NCBI RefSeq assembly: GCF_020193575.1
Contig: NZ_JADYVD010000036.1
Span: 1 to 64,000, forward strand
Length of the DNA: 64,000 nt
Reading direction: 5' to 3'
Source: Ensifer sp. IC4062
Lineage (GTDB): Bacteria > Pseudomonadota > Alphaproteobacteria > Rhizobiales > Rhizobiaceae
Shown: piece by piece, positions 34,787 through 44,670 of the stretch
Layout of the letters: each line of letters starts with the position of its first letter
Position numbering within the stretch: the first letter of the stretch is position 1
Position numbers and translations under genes: made by a program
Notes under the pieces: model-generated
Told to the model about the DNA's origin: nothing
The model's input: only the letters and a program-made list of their open reading frames with translations
Databases searched by the model: none

Positions 34787-36178
34787 TCAGGCGGGGCTGA
34801 TCATCGTTTCCGGTCGGACGATCGCATCGAACTCCTCGTTCGTCACATAACCGCCGCCGACGGCTTCTTCGCGAAGCGTCGTGCCATTCTTGTGCGCAGT
34901 CTTGGCGATCTTCGCGGCATTGTCGTAGCCGATCTTCGGCGCCAGTGCCGTGACGAGCATCAGCGAGCGGTCGAGCGCCGCCTTGATATTATCCTCGCGC
35001 GCCTCGATGCCGACGACGCAATGGTCGGTGAACGAAACCGTTGCATCGGCGAGAAGCTGCACCGACTGAAGGAAATTGTAGGCCATCAGCGGATTGTAGA
35101 CGTTGAGCTCGAAATGGCCCTGGCTGCCGGCGAAGGTGAGGGCTGCGTGGTTGCCGAAGACCTGGACGCAGACTTGCGTCAGCGCCTCGCACTGGGTCGG
35201 GTTGACCTTGCCCGGCATGATCGAGGAGCCCGGCTCGTTTTCCGGGAGCGCCAGTTCGCCGAGGCCGGAGCGCGGGCCGGAGCCCAGGAAGCGGATGTCG
35301 TTGGCAATCTTGAAGAGTGCGGCTGCGGTGGCATTGATCGCGCCATGGCTGAAGACCATCGAATCGTGAGCCGCGAGCGCCTCGAACTTGTTCGGTGCCG
35401 AGGTGAACGCGATGCCGGTGATTGCGGCGATCTCCTCAGCAACCTTCTCGGCGAAACCGATCGGCGCATTGAGCCCCGTGCCGACGGCAGTGCCGCCCTG
35501 GGCGAGTTCGCAGAGGCCGGGCAGGGTCATCTCGATGCGCTTGATCGAGGACGCGACCTGCGCGGCATAACCCGAGAATTCCTGACCGAGCGTCAGCGGC
35601 GTCGCATCCTGCGTGTGGGTGCGGCCGATCTTGATGATGTGGTCGAAGGCCTTCACCTTTTCTTCGAGCGCCTTGTGCAGATGCTTCAGCGCCGGCAGCA
35701 GGTCGTGGATGACGCGCTCGGCGCAGGCGATGTGCATGGCCGTCGGATAGGTGTCGTTCGACGACTGGCTCATATTCACGTGGTCGTTCGGGTGAACGGG
35801 CTTCTTCGAGCCCATGACACCGCCGAGCAATTCAATCGCCCGGTTGGAGATGACCTCGTTGGCATTCATGTTCGACTGCGTGCCGGAACCGGTCTGCCAG
35901 ACGACAAGCGGGAAATGATCGTTGAGCTTGCCGTCGATGACTTCCTGCGCCGCTTTGACGACCGATTCGCCGACCGCCGGGTCGAGGCGACCGAGTGCCA
36001 TGTTAGCGCGCGCCGCCGCCTGCTTGACGATGCCGAGGGCTCTGACGATCGCGACGGGCTGCTTTTCCCAGCCGATTTTGAAGTTCCCGAGCGAGCGTTG
36101 CGCCTGGGCGCCCCAATACCGGTCGTTCGCCACCTCGATGGGGCCGAACGTGTCTGTTTCCGTGCGGGTCGATGTCAT
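34787..36178 (-). CDS. fumC: Class II fumarate hydratase
   Basis: This 463-residue, oxygen-stable fumarase interconverts fumarate and malate in the TCA cycle. The family signature [16 protein letters not shown] is near residue 317. The substrate-site segments [17 protein letters not shown] near 98, [13 protein letters not shown] near 137 and [11 protein letters not shown] near 185 are all intact. Length is typical. It stands alone; a 500-base intergenic region follows its start. Confidence 0.97.
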   Translation of the reverse strand: MTSTRTETDTFGPIEVANDRYWGAQAQRSLGNFKIGWEKQPVAIVRALGIVKQAAARANMALGRLDPAVGESVVKAAQEVIDGKLNDHFPLVVWQTGSGTQSNMNANEVISNRAIELLGGVMGSKKPVHPNDHVNMSQSSNDTYPTAMHIACAERVIHDLLPALKHLHKALEEKVKAFDHIIKIGRTHTQDATPLTLGQEFSGYAAQVASSIKRIEMTLPGLCELAQGGTAVGTGLNAPIGFAEKVAEEIAAITGIAFTSAPNKFEALAAHDSMVFSHGAINATAAALFKIANDIRFLGSGPRSGLGELALPENEPGSSIMPGKVNPTQCEALTQVCVQVFGNHAALTFAGSQGHFELNVYNPLMAYNFLQSVQLLADATVSFTDHCVVGIEAREDNIKAALDRSLMLVTALAPKIGYDNAAKIAKTAHKNGTTLREEAVGGGYVTNEEFDAIVRPETMISPA

Positions 36179-36683
36179 CGTGATACCTGCCTTCGTCTGC
36201 GGTTCATGAAGCCGAGGCGAGAACGCTTCTCAGCCGGTCATTACGCCCCGGTGCCGGGCATCTCTCTGCCCCGGCGAAGCAAGCTTGTAAAGGGGCGGGA
36301 AACGCGTCTCCGGCCCTACAATCGTTTGAATTCCTACGGTGTGCCAGCAGGTTGGGCTTGCGGTCGGGAACGGTGGTGACAAACTCGTAGTCGCAAGAGT
36401 TGTGGCCTTTCCGTCACAATGCGCGTTTTCCTTTCTGCAGGGCCGGCTGTGCCCTGGGAAACACCGATGCGCGCTCGACGGACGCAAAATGAAAACGAAT
36501 CAATTTTTTATGACGTTTTGGCAGCAGTGAACCGACGTGTTTTGGAACAGGTTTGACGAGGATTCGCCCCATCGGCGCCGGGCCGTTTCCTTTTCATTCA
36601 CCATCCTTTTCTATAAGTCGGGGAGCACGAGGGCGTGGCGAGAATCTGGCACCGGCCGAATTCGGCGACAACGCAATACGGGG
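36179..36683. other. Long intergenic region, no gene recognised
   Basis: About 500 bases lie between the fumC start (minus) and the L,D-transpeptidase start (plus). The transpeptidase frame is open for 49 further codons upstream, but that sequence lacks a signal-peptide pattern. I see no repeat of the RIME type and no convincing hairpin with a T run. Both promoters are presumably here; a small RNA is possible but not shown. Confidence 0.4.
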
Positions 36684-38594
36684 ATGTTTGTTCTAATGAA
36701 AATTATCAAATCGGCAGCGATTGTGGCGCTCATGTGTGGCTGTGCGGTTGCAACCATGGATGTACGACCGGCATCGGCGCTCACCCTGATGGACTTCATC
36801 CGCGGCGGGAAGAAGCGAACGTCGCCGGAGCACGCCCAGCCTGCCCGACCGCTGCCGGGGTTCGGCATGGTCGTGCCGCAACAGATGGATCCGAGGTTGG
36901 CTGCAAAGCCGCCGCGCGTCACCGGGCCGCGGTACTATACCTACAAGGCGGAGCCACTGCGCCGGATCGCCACGGACCGGCTGCTCGATCCCGTCGTGAC
37001 AGGTTCGGTGCAAAACGGCGCCTTGCCGCCGATGCTTCGCCCGCCGCTTTCGGATGCACGGCAGTTTCTCCCCGAGATCAACGTCCGCGCCACAGAAGCC
37101 GTCGCAAAGGCAGTCGAGAACTACTATGGCGCCCGGACGGACTTCGTGTGGATCGCTGGTACCGGCGTCAGCGCGCGCACCAAATCGGCTCTTGCGGTGC
37201 TCGCGCAGGCCGCGAAACTCGGCCTCGATCCCCAGGACTATGCAGTTGACGTCCCGTCGGATACGTTCGATCGAGGTGACATGCTCGCCCGCGAAAAGGA
37301 GCTGGTTCAGTTTGAAATCGCGATGTCGGTTGCGACGCTGACCTATGTACAGGATACGGTCCGCGGCCGCATCGATCCGAACAAAATCTCGGGTTATCAC
37401 GATTTCAAGCGCAAGAGCGTCGATCTCTTCGCATTCCTCGACAAGGTGGCAGGAAGCAATGACGTCGCGGCACTGATTGAAAGCCAGAACCCAAAGAGCG
37501 CACAATTCCTGGCTCTGAAGGCGGAACTTGAACGACTGCGCGCGCAAACGGATGCGACCCCGCGTGTGGAGATCGCTCCGGGTACACTGCTGAAGCCCGG
37601 CCAGACCAACCCGGAACTCGCCAATGTCATCGCCGGGATCAAGCTCAAGGCGTCCGAATCGCTGAAGGCCGAACACGCTGTCGTGCTCGCGAGCTATGAG
37701 GGAACCCCGGACTACACGCCCGAGCTGGTTTCCGTCGTCGAGGCTTTCCAGAAGGAACACGGTCTGAAGGCCGATGGCGTTGTCGGTGAGGCCTCGATCC
37801 GCGCCCTGACGGGCGGCGACACCACTGCCAGCAAGATCAACAAGGTCGAAATTGCGATGGAGCAGGCGCGCTGGCTACCGGATGGATTGGGTAGCCGCCA
37901 CGTCTTCATCAACCAGCCCGCCTTTACGGCGTCCTACACGGACCAGGGCGTGGAACAGTTCTCCATGCGCGTGGTTGTCGGCTCGAAGGCGAACCAGACC
38001 TACTTCTTCCAGGACGAGATCCAGACGGTCGAGGTAAATCCTTATTGGGGCGTGCCGCAATCGATCATTGTCAACGAGATGCTCCCGAAGCTCAGAAGCG
38101 ATCCCGGCTATCTCGATCGCATGGGTTATCAGGTCGAAGTCGGTGGCCGTGTCGTGCCTTCGTCTGCCGTCAACTGGTACGGATCGACCTCCTCGGTCGC
38201 AGTGCGCCAGCCGCCGAGCAGCGACAACGCGCTTGGCGAACTGAAGATCCTCTTCCCGAATGCTCACGCGATCTACATGCATGACACGCCGTCGAAGAGC
38301 TTCTTCAAGCGCGACCAGCGGGCGCTCAGCCACGGGTGCGTGCGCCTCGCCGAACCGCGCCGCATGGCCGCTGCGGTTCTCGGTACGAGCATTGACGAAG
38401 TCGGCAAGGAAATTGCGAGCGGCCACAACAAGGCCTTGCAGGTGCCGCAGAAGGTGCCCGTTTACGTGTCTTATTTTACCGCATGGCCGAACAAGACCGG
38501 CACCGTTGAATATTTCAACGATGTCTATGACCGCGACATGTATATGAACCGAGCGTTCGACGCGACGCGCAACGCTCGCCGCGCCGAGGGATAA
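36684..38594 (+). CDS. L,D-transpeptidase with peptidoglycan-binding domain
   Basis: This 636-residue periplasmic protein is of the YcbB (LdtD) type. A signal peptide (IIKSAAIVALMCGCAVATM) leads to a linker, a scaffold region (residues 135-340), a peptidoglycan-binding domain (VEAFQKEHGLKADGVVGEAS near 350) and a YkuD catalytic domain. HDTPSKSFFKRD near 533 and RALSHGCVRLAEP near 547 carry the catalytic His and Cys. It makes 3-3 cross-links in peptidoglycan. A lipobox-like CGC in the leader leaves open a lipoprotein form. The start at 36684 is uncertain; the ATG four codons later is also possible. A terminator follows directly. Confidence 0.88.
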   Translation: MFVLMKIIKSAAIVALMCGCAVATMDVRPASALTLMDFIRGGKKRTSPEHAQPARPLPGFGMVVPQQMDPRLAAKPPRVTGPRYYTYKAEPLRRIATDRLLDPVVTGSVQNGALPPMLRPPLSDARQFLPEINVRATEAVAKAVENYYGARTDFVWIAGTGVSARTKSALAVLAQAAKLGLDPQDYAVDVPSDTFDRGDMLAREKELVQFEIAMSVATLTYVQDTVRGRIDPNKISGYHDFKRKSVDLFAFLDKVAGSNDVAALIESQNPKSAQFLALKAELERLRAQTDATPRVEIAPGTLLKPGQTNPELANVIAGIKLKASESLKAEHAVVLASYEGTPDYTPELVSVVEAFQKEHGLKADGVVGEASIRALTGGDTTASKINKVEIAMEQARWLPDGLGSRHVFINQPAFTASYTDQGVEQFSMRVVVGSKANQTYFFQDEIQTVEVNPYWGVPQSIIVNEMLPKLRSDPGYLDRMGYQVEVGGRVVPSSAVNWYGSTSSVAVRQPPSSDNALGELKILFPNAHAIYMHDTPSKSFFKRDQRALSHGCVRLAEPRRMAAAVLGTSIDEVGKEIASGHNKALQVPQKVPVYVSYFTAWPNKTGTVEYFNDVYDRDMYMNRAFDATRNARRAEG

Positions 38595-38598
38595 AGGG

Positions 38599-38624
38599 AA
38601 GGGGCCGCATAGCGGCCCTTTCTC
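38599..38624. terminator. Terminator between convergent ldt and gph
   Basis: GGGCCGC-ATA-GCGGCCC (38602-38618), extended by A/T-rich pairs on both sides, is followed by TTTCTC on the plus strand. It lies in the 28 bases between two convergent stop codons and can serve both genes. Confidence 0.75.
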
Positions 38625-39306
38625 ATTTGAGCTTTCGCGTGAGAAGCGTTTCGACCAGATGGGGTGTCAGCTCATCGAAATGCTTGATGATGCGATCGGG
38701 AGCGAGGCTCTCGATCGGCACGTCGGAATAGCCAAACGGCACAGCAATCGAGGGCACCGAAGCATTCCTCGCGACAAGTATATCATTGAGGCTGTCGCCG
38801 ACCATCACTGAGCGCTCGGCGATGCCGCCGGCATTGGCGACGGTCGAAAGCAGATGTTCCGCATGCGGCTTGCGGACCGCGAAGGTGTCGCCCCCGGCGA
38901 CGGCTGCGAACCGGCCGAGCAGGCCAAGTCTTTCGAGAAGCCGCGTTGCGAGCATTTCCGGTTTGTTGGTGCAGACAGCGAGCTTCAGGCCGGCATCCTG
39001 CAGCCGATCGAGTGCCTCGACGAGACCCGGATAGGGTATCGACTCCCCCGGCATCGAGCCGTGATAGAAATCTACGAACTCCTTCATCTGCCAAGTAAGT
39101 TCCTCTTCGCTGAGTGCCTTGCCACGCAGCGCGAAGGTGCGCTCGATCATCGCCCGCGCCCCATGACCGACAAGATGAGTCAGGTCCGCATAGGTGACGG
39201 GCTCGACACCGGCTTGTGTGACTGCATGGTTGAGACTGGCGACGAGATCAGGAGCGGTGTCGACAAGAGTACCGTCGAGATCGAAGACAACAATGGGCGG
39301 AGACAC
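38623..39306 (-). CDS. gph: Phosphoglycolate phosphatase
   Basis: This 227-residue haloacid-dehalogenase-type phosphatase has motif I VFDLDGTLVDTAPDL at the N-terminus, motif II CTNKPE near 118, a conserved Lys in RKPHAEHL near 153, and motif III MVGDSLNDI near 174. It hydrolyses 2-phosphoglycolate formed by Rubisco or DNA repair. The GTG at 39306 with GAGG upstream is the likely start. Length and the cap region fit Gph, although other phosphatases of the family look similar. Confidence 0.85.
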   Translation of the reverse strand: MSPPIVVFDLDGTLVDTAPDLVASLNHAVTQAGVEPVTYADLTHLVGHGARAMIERTFALRGKALSEEELTWQMKEFVDFYHGSMPGESIPYPGLVEALDRLQDAGLKLAVCTNKPEMLATRLLERLGLLGRFAAVAGGDTFAVRKPHAEHLLSTVANAGGIAERSVMVGDSLNDILVARNASVPSIAVPFGYSDVPIESLAPDRIIKHFDELTPHLVETLLTRKLK

Positions 39307-39389
39307 CGGGAACCTCGCTTGGCGAAAATCTTGGAGCACGTCACGTTGATGCGCCTTCATGCAACGCGCTTATGGCTTTGTTGCCATGC

Positions 39390-39435
39390 ATCTCGTCACT
39401 CCAAAACCGTTGCACACTTTCGGACGACATGCATT
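39390..39435. repeat. Fragment of the second rhizobial repeat family
   Basis: AAACCGTTGCACACTTTCGG is followed directly by ACGACATGCATTGG. Both pieces occur in the repeat at 7593, but with the first piece inverted, so this is a mosaic or remnant copy. It lies upstream of gph and rpiA. Confidence 0.45.
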
Positions 39436-39627
39436 GGCTGTTCGGGTATGCGAAGTGGGTGAGGAATGCAATGGTGCGGATCAGCGCAGGCTGCTGCGGG
39501 AATCCGGCAAAGCGCTCTTATTTTGGCTTTTGTTTGCCGCGACGGCCGTGTAAGTGTCTCAGCGGAAATTGGACGGTGGCTGGCCCGCTTTGGCCTCGCC
39601 ACGCGATCACGAGGGAGCGAGTGGCGC

Positions 39628-40323
39628 ATGGACGCCCGCCAGATGAAGATCAAGGCCGCAGGGGCGGCGCTTGAATATGTCGAAAACGGCATGCGGCTTG
39701 GAATTGGTACCGGCTCGACCGCAGAAGAATTCGTCCGGCTGCTCGCCGAAAAAGTAGCGTCGGGCTTTCAGATCGCCGGCGTGCCGACGTCCGAGCGCAC
39801 CGCCAGGCTTTGCCTCGAGCTCGGCGTGCCGTTGAAGTCGCTCGATGAACTGCCGGAGCTGGATCTGACGATCGACGGTGCCGATGAGGTCGATGGGAAC
39901 CTGAGATTGATCAAGGGCGGCGGCGGCGCGCTGTTACGCGAGAAAATCGTCGCCAGCGCCTCGAAGCGTATGATCGTCATTGCGGACGAATCGAAGGTTG
40001 TCGACGTGCTCGGCGCCTTCAAGCTGCCGATCGAAGTGAATCCGTTCGGGCAGGTCGCAACGCGGCTGGCGATAGAGAAGGTCGCGACGCGCATGGGTAT
40101 GACGGGCGATATCGTCATTCGTGCGTCGGGTGATGGCCCCTTCATGACCGACGGTGGTCACCTCATTCTCGATGCATCTTTTGGCCGTATTCCTGATGCA
40201 GATGCGCTCGCGGCAGAGCTGAATGCCATCCCCGGGGTGGTCGAGCATGGACTGTTCATCGGTATTGCGTCATTGGCGATCATCGCCGGTCCGGAGGGAG
40301 CCCGTACCCTGACGGCGTCCTGA
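39628..40323 (+). CDS. rpiA: Ribose-5-phosphate isomerase A
   Basis: This 231-residue enzyme interconverts ribose 5-phosphate and ribulose 5-phosphate. Family motifs are [16 protein letters not shown] near residue 25, [20 protein letters not shown] near 80, and [20 protein letters not shown] near 103. Asp and Lys of the active site (DGADE, KGGGGAL) are intact. The ATG at 39628 was chosen because it fits the family start; the frame extends upstream without conservation. A secreted DUF2059 protein gene follows on the same strand 120 bases on. Confidence 0.95.
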   Translation: MDARQMKIKAAGAALEYVENGMRLGIGTGSTAEEFVRLLAEKVASGFQIAGVPTSERTARLCLELGVPLKSLDELPELDLTIDGADEVDGNLRLIKGGGGALLREKIVASASKRMIVIADESKVVDVLGAFKLPIEVNPFGQVATRLAIEKVATRMGMTGDIVIRASGDGPFMTDGGHLILDASFGRIPDADALAAELNAIPGVVEHGLFIGIASLAIIAGPEGARTLTAS

Positions 40324-40444
40324 GCCGATCCCGCCGCTTCCATGAAGCGTCGCGGATGGCACAGAAAATAGGTTTCCGCACATGTCTGCCTGGCGGCGGC
40401 CACTGGCCGGGGCGACAAGTGCCAACACAGGAGCATGGATAACA

Positions 40445-40990
40445 ATGAACAAACTCACAGGTCTTGCCCGCACTTTTGCAGCTGCTGCCGTTCTCGTTTC
40501 GGTTTCGGTTCCGGCGGTTCGTGCCCAGGACGTGACGGAAGACCAGATCAAGGCAGCCCGGGCAACCATCGCGGCGCTCGGCGTGACCAACACCTTCGAC
40601 AACATTCTGCCGCGCCTGGCAGAGCGACTGAAGAACACGCTGATCCAGTCCTCGCCGAACCACCAGGAACTGATCACCGCGACGGTCGACGAGAAGGCGC
40701 TCGCCCTTGCAGCACGGCGTGCGGATCTGGAGCGCGAGGCCGCAACCATTTACGCCAAGACCTTCTCGGTCGAGGAACTGAACGCGATCACCGAATTCTA
40801 CAGCTCGCCGGCCGGCAAGAAGCTGCTGAACGACGGTCCGATCGCTTCCCGCGAGTTGCTGAAGGCAGCCGATATCTGGGCCGCCGGCGTTTCGCGCGAC
40901 CTGACCCAGGAGGCGACCAAGTCGCTCGATACGACCATCGGCGGCGCACCTGCAGCCGACGCTGGCACCGCCGCTCCGGCGCAGCAGTAA
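40445..40990 (+). CDS. Secreted DUF2059 domain protein
   Basis: This 181-residue protein has a clear signal peptide (residues 1-27, ending AVRAQ) and a DUF2059 domain (FSVEELNAITEFYSSPAGKK near residue 115 is the core). The C-terminal tail is Ala/Thr/Pro-rich. Its function is unknown; the mature protein is expected to be periplasmic. AGGAG lies 11 bases before the ATG. A strong terminator follows at 41021. Confidence 0.87.
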   Translation: MNKLTGLARTFAAAAVLVSVSVPAVRAQDVTEDQIKAARATIAALGVTNTFDNILPRLAERLKNTLIQSSPNHQELITATVDEKALALAARRADLEREAATIYAKTFSVEELNAITEFYSSPAGKKLLNDGPIASRELLKAADIWAAGVSRDLTQEATKSLDTTIGGAPAADAGTAAPAQQ

Positions 40991-41020
40991 ATTGCTGCAA
41001 GGCCGACCTCAGATCGACGA

Positions 41021-41051
41021 AGCCCGGAGCGATCCGGGCTTTTCTTTTTTT
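41021..41051 (+). terminator. Strong intrinsic terminator
   Basis: AGCCCGGA (41021-41028) pairs with TCCGGGCT (41033-41040) around a GCGA tetraloop, followed directly by TTTCTTTTTTT. It ends the DUF2059 transcript before gor. Confidence 0.92.
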
Positions 41052-41153
41052 GCCTTGCAATACTATATCAGTGGCGAAGGGTGAGGGGTTCGCGCCGGCC
41101 ATCCTCCAATCCGACATTTTCGATTGATACGATTTTTACTCCAGGAGTTCGCC

Positions 41154-42545
41154 ATGACCGCTTTCGACTATGACCTCTTCGTGATCGGCGGTGGTTCGGG
41201 TGGCGTCAGAAGCGGACGTCTGGCAGCGGCGCTCGGCAAGAAGGTCGCGATCGCGGAGGAGTTTCGTTATGGCGGCACCTGCGTGATCCGCGGCTGCGTG
41301 CCAAAGAAGCTCTATGTCTATGCTTCGCAATATTCGGAGCATTTCGAGGACGCTGCGGGCTTCGGCTGGACGGTTGGCGAAAGCCGCTTCGACTGGGCGA
41401 AGCTGGTCGCGGTCAAAGAACAGGAAATTTCACGTCTCGAGGGCCTCTACCGCAAGGGGCTCGCCAACTCAGGTGCCGAAATCCTCGACACCCGCGCCGA
41501 ACTCGTAGGGCCCAACACGGTGCGGCTCCTGGCGAGCGGCAAGACTGTCACCGCCGAGCGCATCGTGATCGCGGCCGGCGGGCATCCGAGCCCGCATGAT
41601 GCGCTTCCGGGGCACGAGCTCTGCATAAGTTCCAACGAGGCCTTTGATCTCGCCGAACTGCCGAAATCGATCCTGATTGCCGGCGGCGGCTATATCGCCA
41701 TCGAATTCGCCAACATTTTCCATGGGCTGGGTGTCGAGACGACGCTGATATATCGCGGCAAGGAAATTCTCTCGCGCTTCGATCAGGACCTCAGGCGCGG
41801 CCTGCATGCGGCGATGGAAGAGAAGGGCATCCGCGTCCTTTGCGAGGATATCATCCAGTCGGTAGCGACCGATGCACTCGGCCGACGCGTCGCTCAGACG
41901 ATGAAGCACGGCGAACTTGTCGTCGACCAGGTGATGCTCGCTCTCGGCCGCGTGCCGAACACGAAGGGTCTCGGCCTCGAGAACGCCGGCGTCAAGGTCG
42001 ACGAGCGCGGCGCAATCATCGTCGACGCCTTCTCGCGCACGAGCGCGCCTGGCATCTACGCGGTCGGCGACGTGACCAATCGCGTGCAATTGACTCCGGT
42101 GGCGATCCACGAGGCCATGTGTTTCATCGAAACTGAATACAAGAACAACCCGACGTCGCCGGATCACGATCTGATCGCGACGGCCGTTTTCTCGCAGCCG
42201 GAGATAGGCACGGTCGGGATGACGGAAGAAGACGCGGCACGTAAGTTCGATGAGCTCGAAGTTTACCGCGCCGAGTTCCGTCCGATGAAGGTCACCCTTT
42301 CGGGACGCAAGGAAAAGATGATCATGAAGCTCGTGGTCAACGCCGCCGACCGAAAGGTCGTGGGCGCACATATCCTCGGCCACGATGCCGGCGAAATGGC
42401 GCAGCTCCTCGGAATTTCGCTGAAGGCGGGATGCACCAAGGACGACTTCGATCGCACCATGGCGGTGCATCCGACGGCGGCCGAGGAACTGGTGACCATG
42501 TATCAGCCTTCCTACCGGATCAGAAGGGGCGAAAGGGTCGCTTGA
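41154..42545 (+). CDS. gor: Glutathione-disulfide reductase
   Basis: This 463-residue flavoenzyme reduces oxidised glutathione with NADPH. The FAD motif [14 protein letters not shown] is near residue 10, the redox disulfide in [14 protein letters not shown] near 41, the NAD(P) site in [15 protein letters not shown] near 172, and the C-terminal catalytic His-Glu pair in AVHPTAAEE near 440. Lys/Arg choice after the second glycine-rich motif ([11 protein letters not shown]) supports NADPH use. CCAGGAG precedes the ATG at 41154. It stands between a terminator and the DAHP synthase gene. Confidence 0.95.
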   Translation: MTAFDYDLFVIGGGSGGVRSGRLAAALGKKVAIAEEFRYGGTCVIRGCVPKKLYVYASQYSEHFEDAAGFGWTVGESRFDWAKLVAVKEQEISRLEGLYRKGLANSGAEILDTRAELVGPNTVRLLASGKTVTAERIVIAAGGHPSPHDALPGHELCISSNEAFDLAELPKSILIAGGGYIAIEFANIFHGLGVETTLIYRGKEILSRFDQDLRRGLHAAMEEKGIRVLCEDIIQSVATDALGRRVAQTMKHGELVVDQVMLALGRVPNTKGLGLENAGVKVDERGAIIVDAFSRTSAPGIYAVGDVTNRVQLTPVAIHEAMCFIETEYKNNPTSPDHDLIATAVFSQPEIGTVGMTEEDAARKFDELEVYRAEFRPMKVTLSGRKEKMIMKLVVNAADRKVVGAHILGHDAGEMAQLLGISLKAGCTKDDFDRTMAVHPTAAEELVTMYQPSYRIRRGERVA

Positions 42546-42757
42546 GCCTGCCTGCGGGCGGCAAAGCGACCACCGATGTTTTCTGGTGGAATGGCTTTCC
42601 AAGCCCCACGTTAACGTTTATAAGCCCGCATCCGCGAAGTCATCGGCTCGGGGGGCGGGCGCGACGGCTGGGATCAAAGAAATCCGAATACCGGGCGGTT
42701 TCATGGCCGCAGGCGCGACGTGCGCGGGGCTCCCGCGTCAGACAACAGGTGATGGAA

Positions 42758-44131
42758 ATGGCACAGACTTGGACTCCGAACAGCTGGCGGCAGAAACCCA
42801 TTCAGCAGGTGCCGGATTATCCGGACCTCGCAGCGCTTGAGGCAGTGGAAACACGCCTCGCGAAGTACCCGCCGCTCGTCTTTGCCGGTGAGGCGCGGCG
42901 TCTGAAGGCTGCGCTTGCCAACGTCGCCGAAGGCCGTGGTTTCCTGCTGCAGGGCGGCGACTGCGCGGAGAGCTTCGCCGAACACGGCGCCGACACCATC
43001 CGAGACTTCTTCCGCGCCTTCCTCCAGATGGCCGTCGTGCTGACCTTCGGTGCGCAGCAGCCGGTGGTCAAGGTCGGCCGCATTGCCGGCCAGTTCGCGA
43101 AGCCGCGCTCCTCGGGCGTGGAAAAACAGGGCGACGTGACGTTGCCGAGCTACCGCGGCGATATCATCAACGGTATCGAGTTCACGGAGGAGGCCCGCGT
43201 GCCCAATCCGGAGCGGCAGATCATGGCCTACCGCCAGTCCGCCGCGACGCTGAACCTCCTGCGTGCCTTCGCGATGGGCGGCTACGCCAACCTCGAGAAC
43301 GTGCATCAGTGGATGCTGGGCTTCGTCAAGGACAGCCCGCAGGCTGAGCGGTACCGCAAGCTCGCCGACCGGATCTCCGAGACCATGGATTTCATGAAGG
43401 CGATCGGCATCACGTCGGAAAACCACCCGAGCCTTCGCGAGACCGATTTCTTCACCAGCCACGAGGCGCTGCTGCTCGGCTACGAGCAGGCGCTCACCCG
43501 TGTCGACTCGACTTCCGGTGATTGGTATGGGACCTCGGGCCACATGATCTGGATCGGCGACCGCACGCGTCAGCCCGACCATGCGCATGTCGAATATTGC
43601 CGCGGCATCAAGAACCCGCTCGGCCTGAAGTGCGGCCCGTCGCTGACCGCAGACGGCCTGCTGGAACTGATCGACCTCCTCAACCCTGCAAACGAGCCGG
43701 GCCGCCTGACACTGATCTGCCGCTTCGGTCACGACAAGGTGGCAGAGCATCTGCCGCGCCTCATCCGCGCGGTCGAGCGCGAGGGCAAGAAGGTCGTTTG
43801 GTCGTGCGATCCGATGCACGGCAACACGATCACGCTCAACAACTACAAGACACGGCCGTTCGAGCGGATCCTGTCGGAAGTCGAGAGCTTCTTCCAGATT
43901 CACCGCGCGGAAGGCACGCACCCGGGCGGCATCCACATCGAGATGACCGGCAACGATGTCACCGAATGCACCGGCGGCGCCCGCGCGCTTTCAGGCGACG
44001 ATCTTGCCGATCGCTATCACACCCATTGCGATCCGCGCCTGAACGCGGATCAGGCTCTTGAACTTGCATTCCTGCTAGCCGAGCGCATGAAGGGCGGCCG
44101 CGACGAAAAGAAAATGGTCGTCAACGGCTGA
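42758..44131 (+). CDS. aroG: Class II 3-deoxy-7-phosphoheptulonate (DAHP) synthase
   Basis: This 457-residue plant-like (AroAII) enzyme joins phosphoenolpyruvate and erythrose 4-phosphate at the entry of the shikimate pathway. Diagnostic stretches are [20 protein letters not shown] near residue 67, [14 protein letters not shown] near 106, CDPMHGNTI near 350 and [12 protein letters not shown] near 395. Metal-binding Cys, His, Glu and Asp are all present. The start [10 protein letters not shown] at 42758 fits the family; an ATG two codons earlier is possible. The gap after gor (about 210 bases) should hold its promoter. A strong terminator follows at 44197. The symbol follows common rhizobial use. 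Confidence 0.94.
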   Translation: MAQTWTPNSWRQKPIQQVPDYPDLAALEAVETRLAKYPPLVFAGEARRLKAALANVAEGRGFLLQGGDCAESFAEHGADTIRDFFRAFLQMAVVLTFGAQQPVVKVGRIAGQFAKPRSSGVEKQGDVTLPSYRGDIINGIEFTEEARVPNPERQIMAYRQSAATLNLLRAFAMGGYANLENVHQWMLGFVKDSPQAERYRKLADRISETMDFMKAIGITSENHPSLRETDFFTSHEALLLGYEQALTRVDSTSGDWYGTSGHMIWIGDRTRQPDHAHVEYCRGIKNPLGLKCGPSLTADGLLELIDLLNPANEPGRLTLICRFGHDKVAEHLPRLIRAVEREGKKVVWSCDPMHGNTITLNNYKTRPFERILSEVESFFQIHRAEGTHPGGIHIEMTGNDVTECTGGARALSGDDLADRYHTHCDPRLNADQALELAFLLAERMKGGRDEKKMVVNG

Positions 44132-44196
44132 TGGGGGACACGGTCCCCATGGTTCAAAATTTCTGAACGATCGGCGCGTCATCTGAATTTGACAGG

Positions 44197-44230
44197 GCCG
44201 GGCCAGCCGATAAAGCTGGCCCGGCTTTTA
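44197..44230 (+). terminator. Terminator of the DAHP synthase gene
   Basis: GCCGGGCCAGC (44197-44207) and GCTGGCCCGGC (44215-44225) form a perfect 11-bp stem around a seven-base loop, followed by TTTTATT. Confidence 0.92.
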
Positions 44231-44263
44231 TTCGAGTGCGAACTGGACGACGGGAGGACGACA

Positions 44264-44659
44264 ATGGAAATTCATGAAGGCGGCTGCCTTTGCGGCGCTG
44301 TGCGGTTCAAGACGCGCGGCAAGCTCAGGGAGATCATCTTCTGTCATTGCTCGCAATGCCGGAAACAAACCGGCCTCTACTACGCCGCCACGAACGTGCA
44401 AAATAACGATATTGATGTCGATGGCGCAGACAATGTCACCTGGTATCGCTCTAGCCCGGAGGCTCAGCGTGGCTTTTGCCGGTTCTGTGGATCGGCCCTG
44501 TTCTGGAAGGCCGACGCACTCGATTACACGTCAATTCTTGCCGGCACCTTCGAGACGCCGACGCGGCTTGAACCCGGCTATCATATCTATTGCGCCGACA
44601 AGGGCGACTACTACGATATCGCGGACGAGCTGCCGAGGTTTGATCAAAGCCGCGCCTGA
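44264..44659 (+). CDS. GFA-family protein (glutathione-dependent formaldehyde-activating/CENP-V fold)
   Basis: This 131-residue zinc protein has the GFA pattern: EGGCLCGAVRF at the N-terminus, FCHCSQCRKQTG near residue 29 and RGFCRFCGSALFW near 70, giving seven cysteines for two zinc sites. Related enzymes were proposed to attach formaldehyde to glutathione, but most members have no proven role. GGGAGG lies six bases before the ATG. It lies immediately before the convergent unknown regulator-like gene. Confidence 0.87.
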   Translation: MEIHEGGCLCGAVRFKTRGKLREIIFCHCSQCRKQTGLYYAATNVQNNDIDVDGADNVTWYRSSPEAQRGFCRFCGSALFWKADALDYTSILAGTFETPTRLEPGYHIYCADKGDYYDIADELPRFDQSRA

Positions 44660-44670
44660 CAACATTTGCC

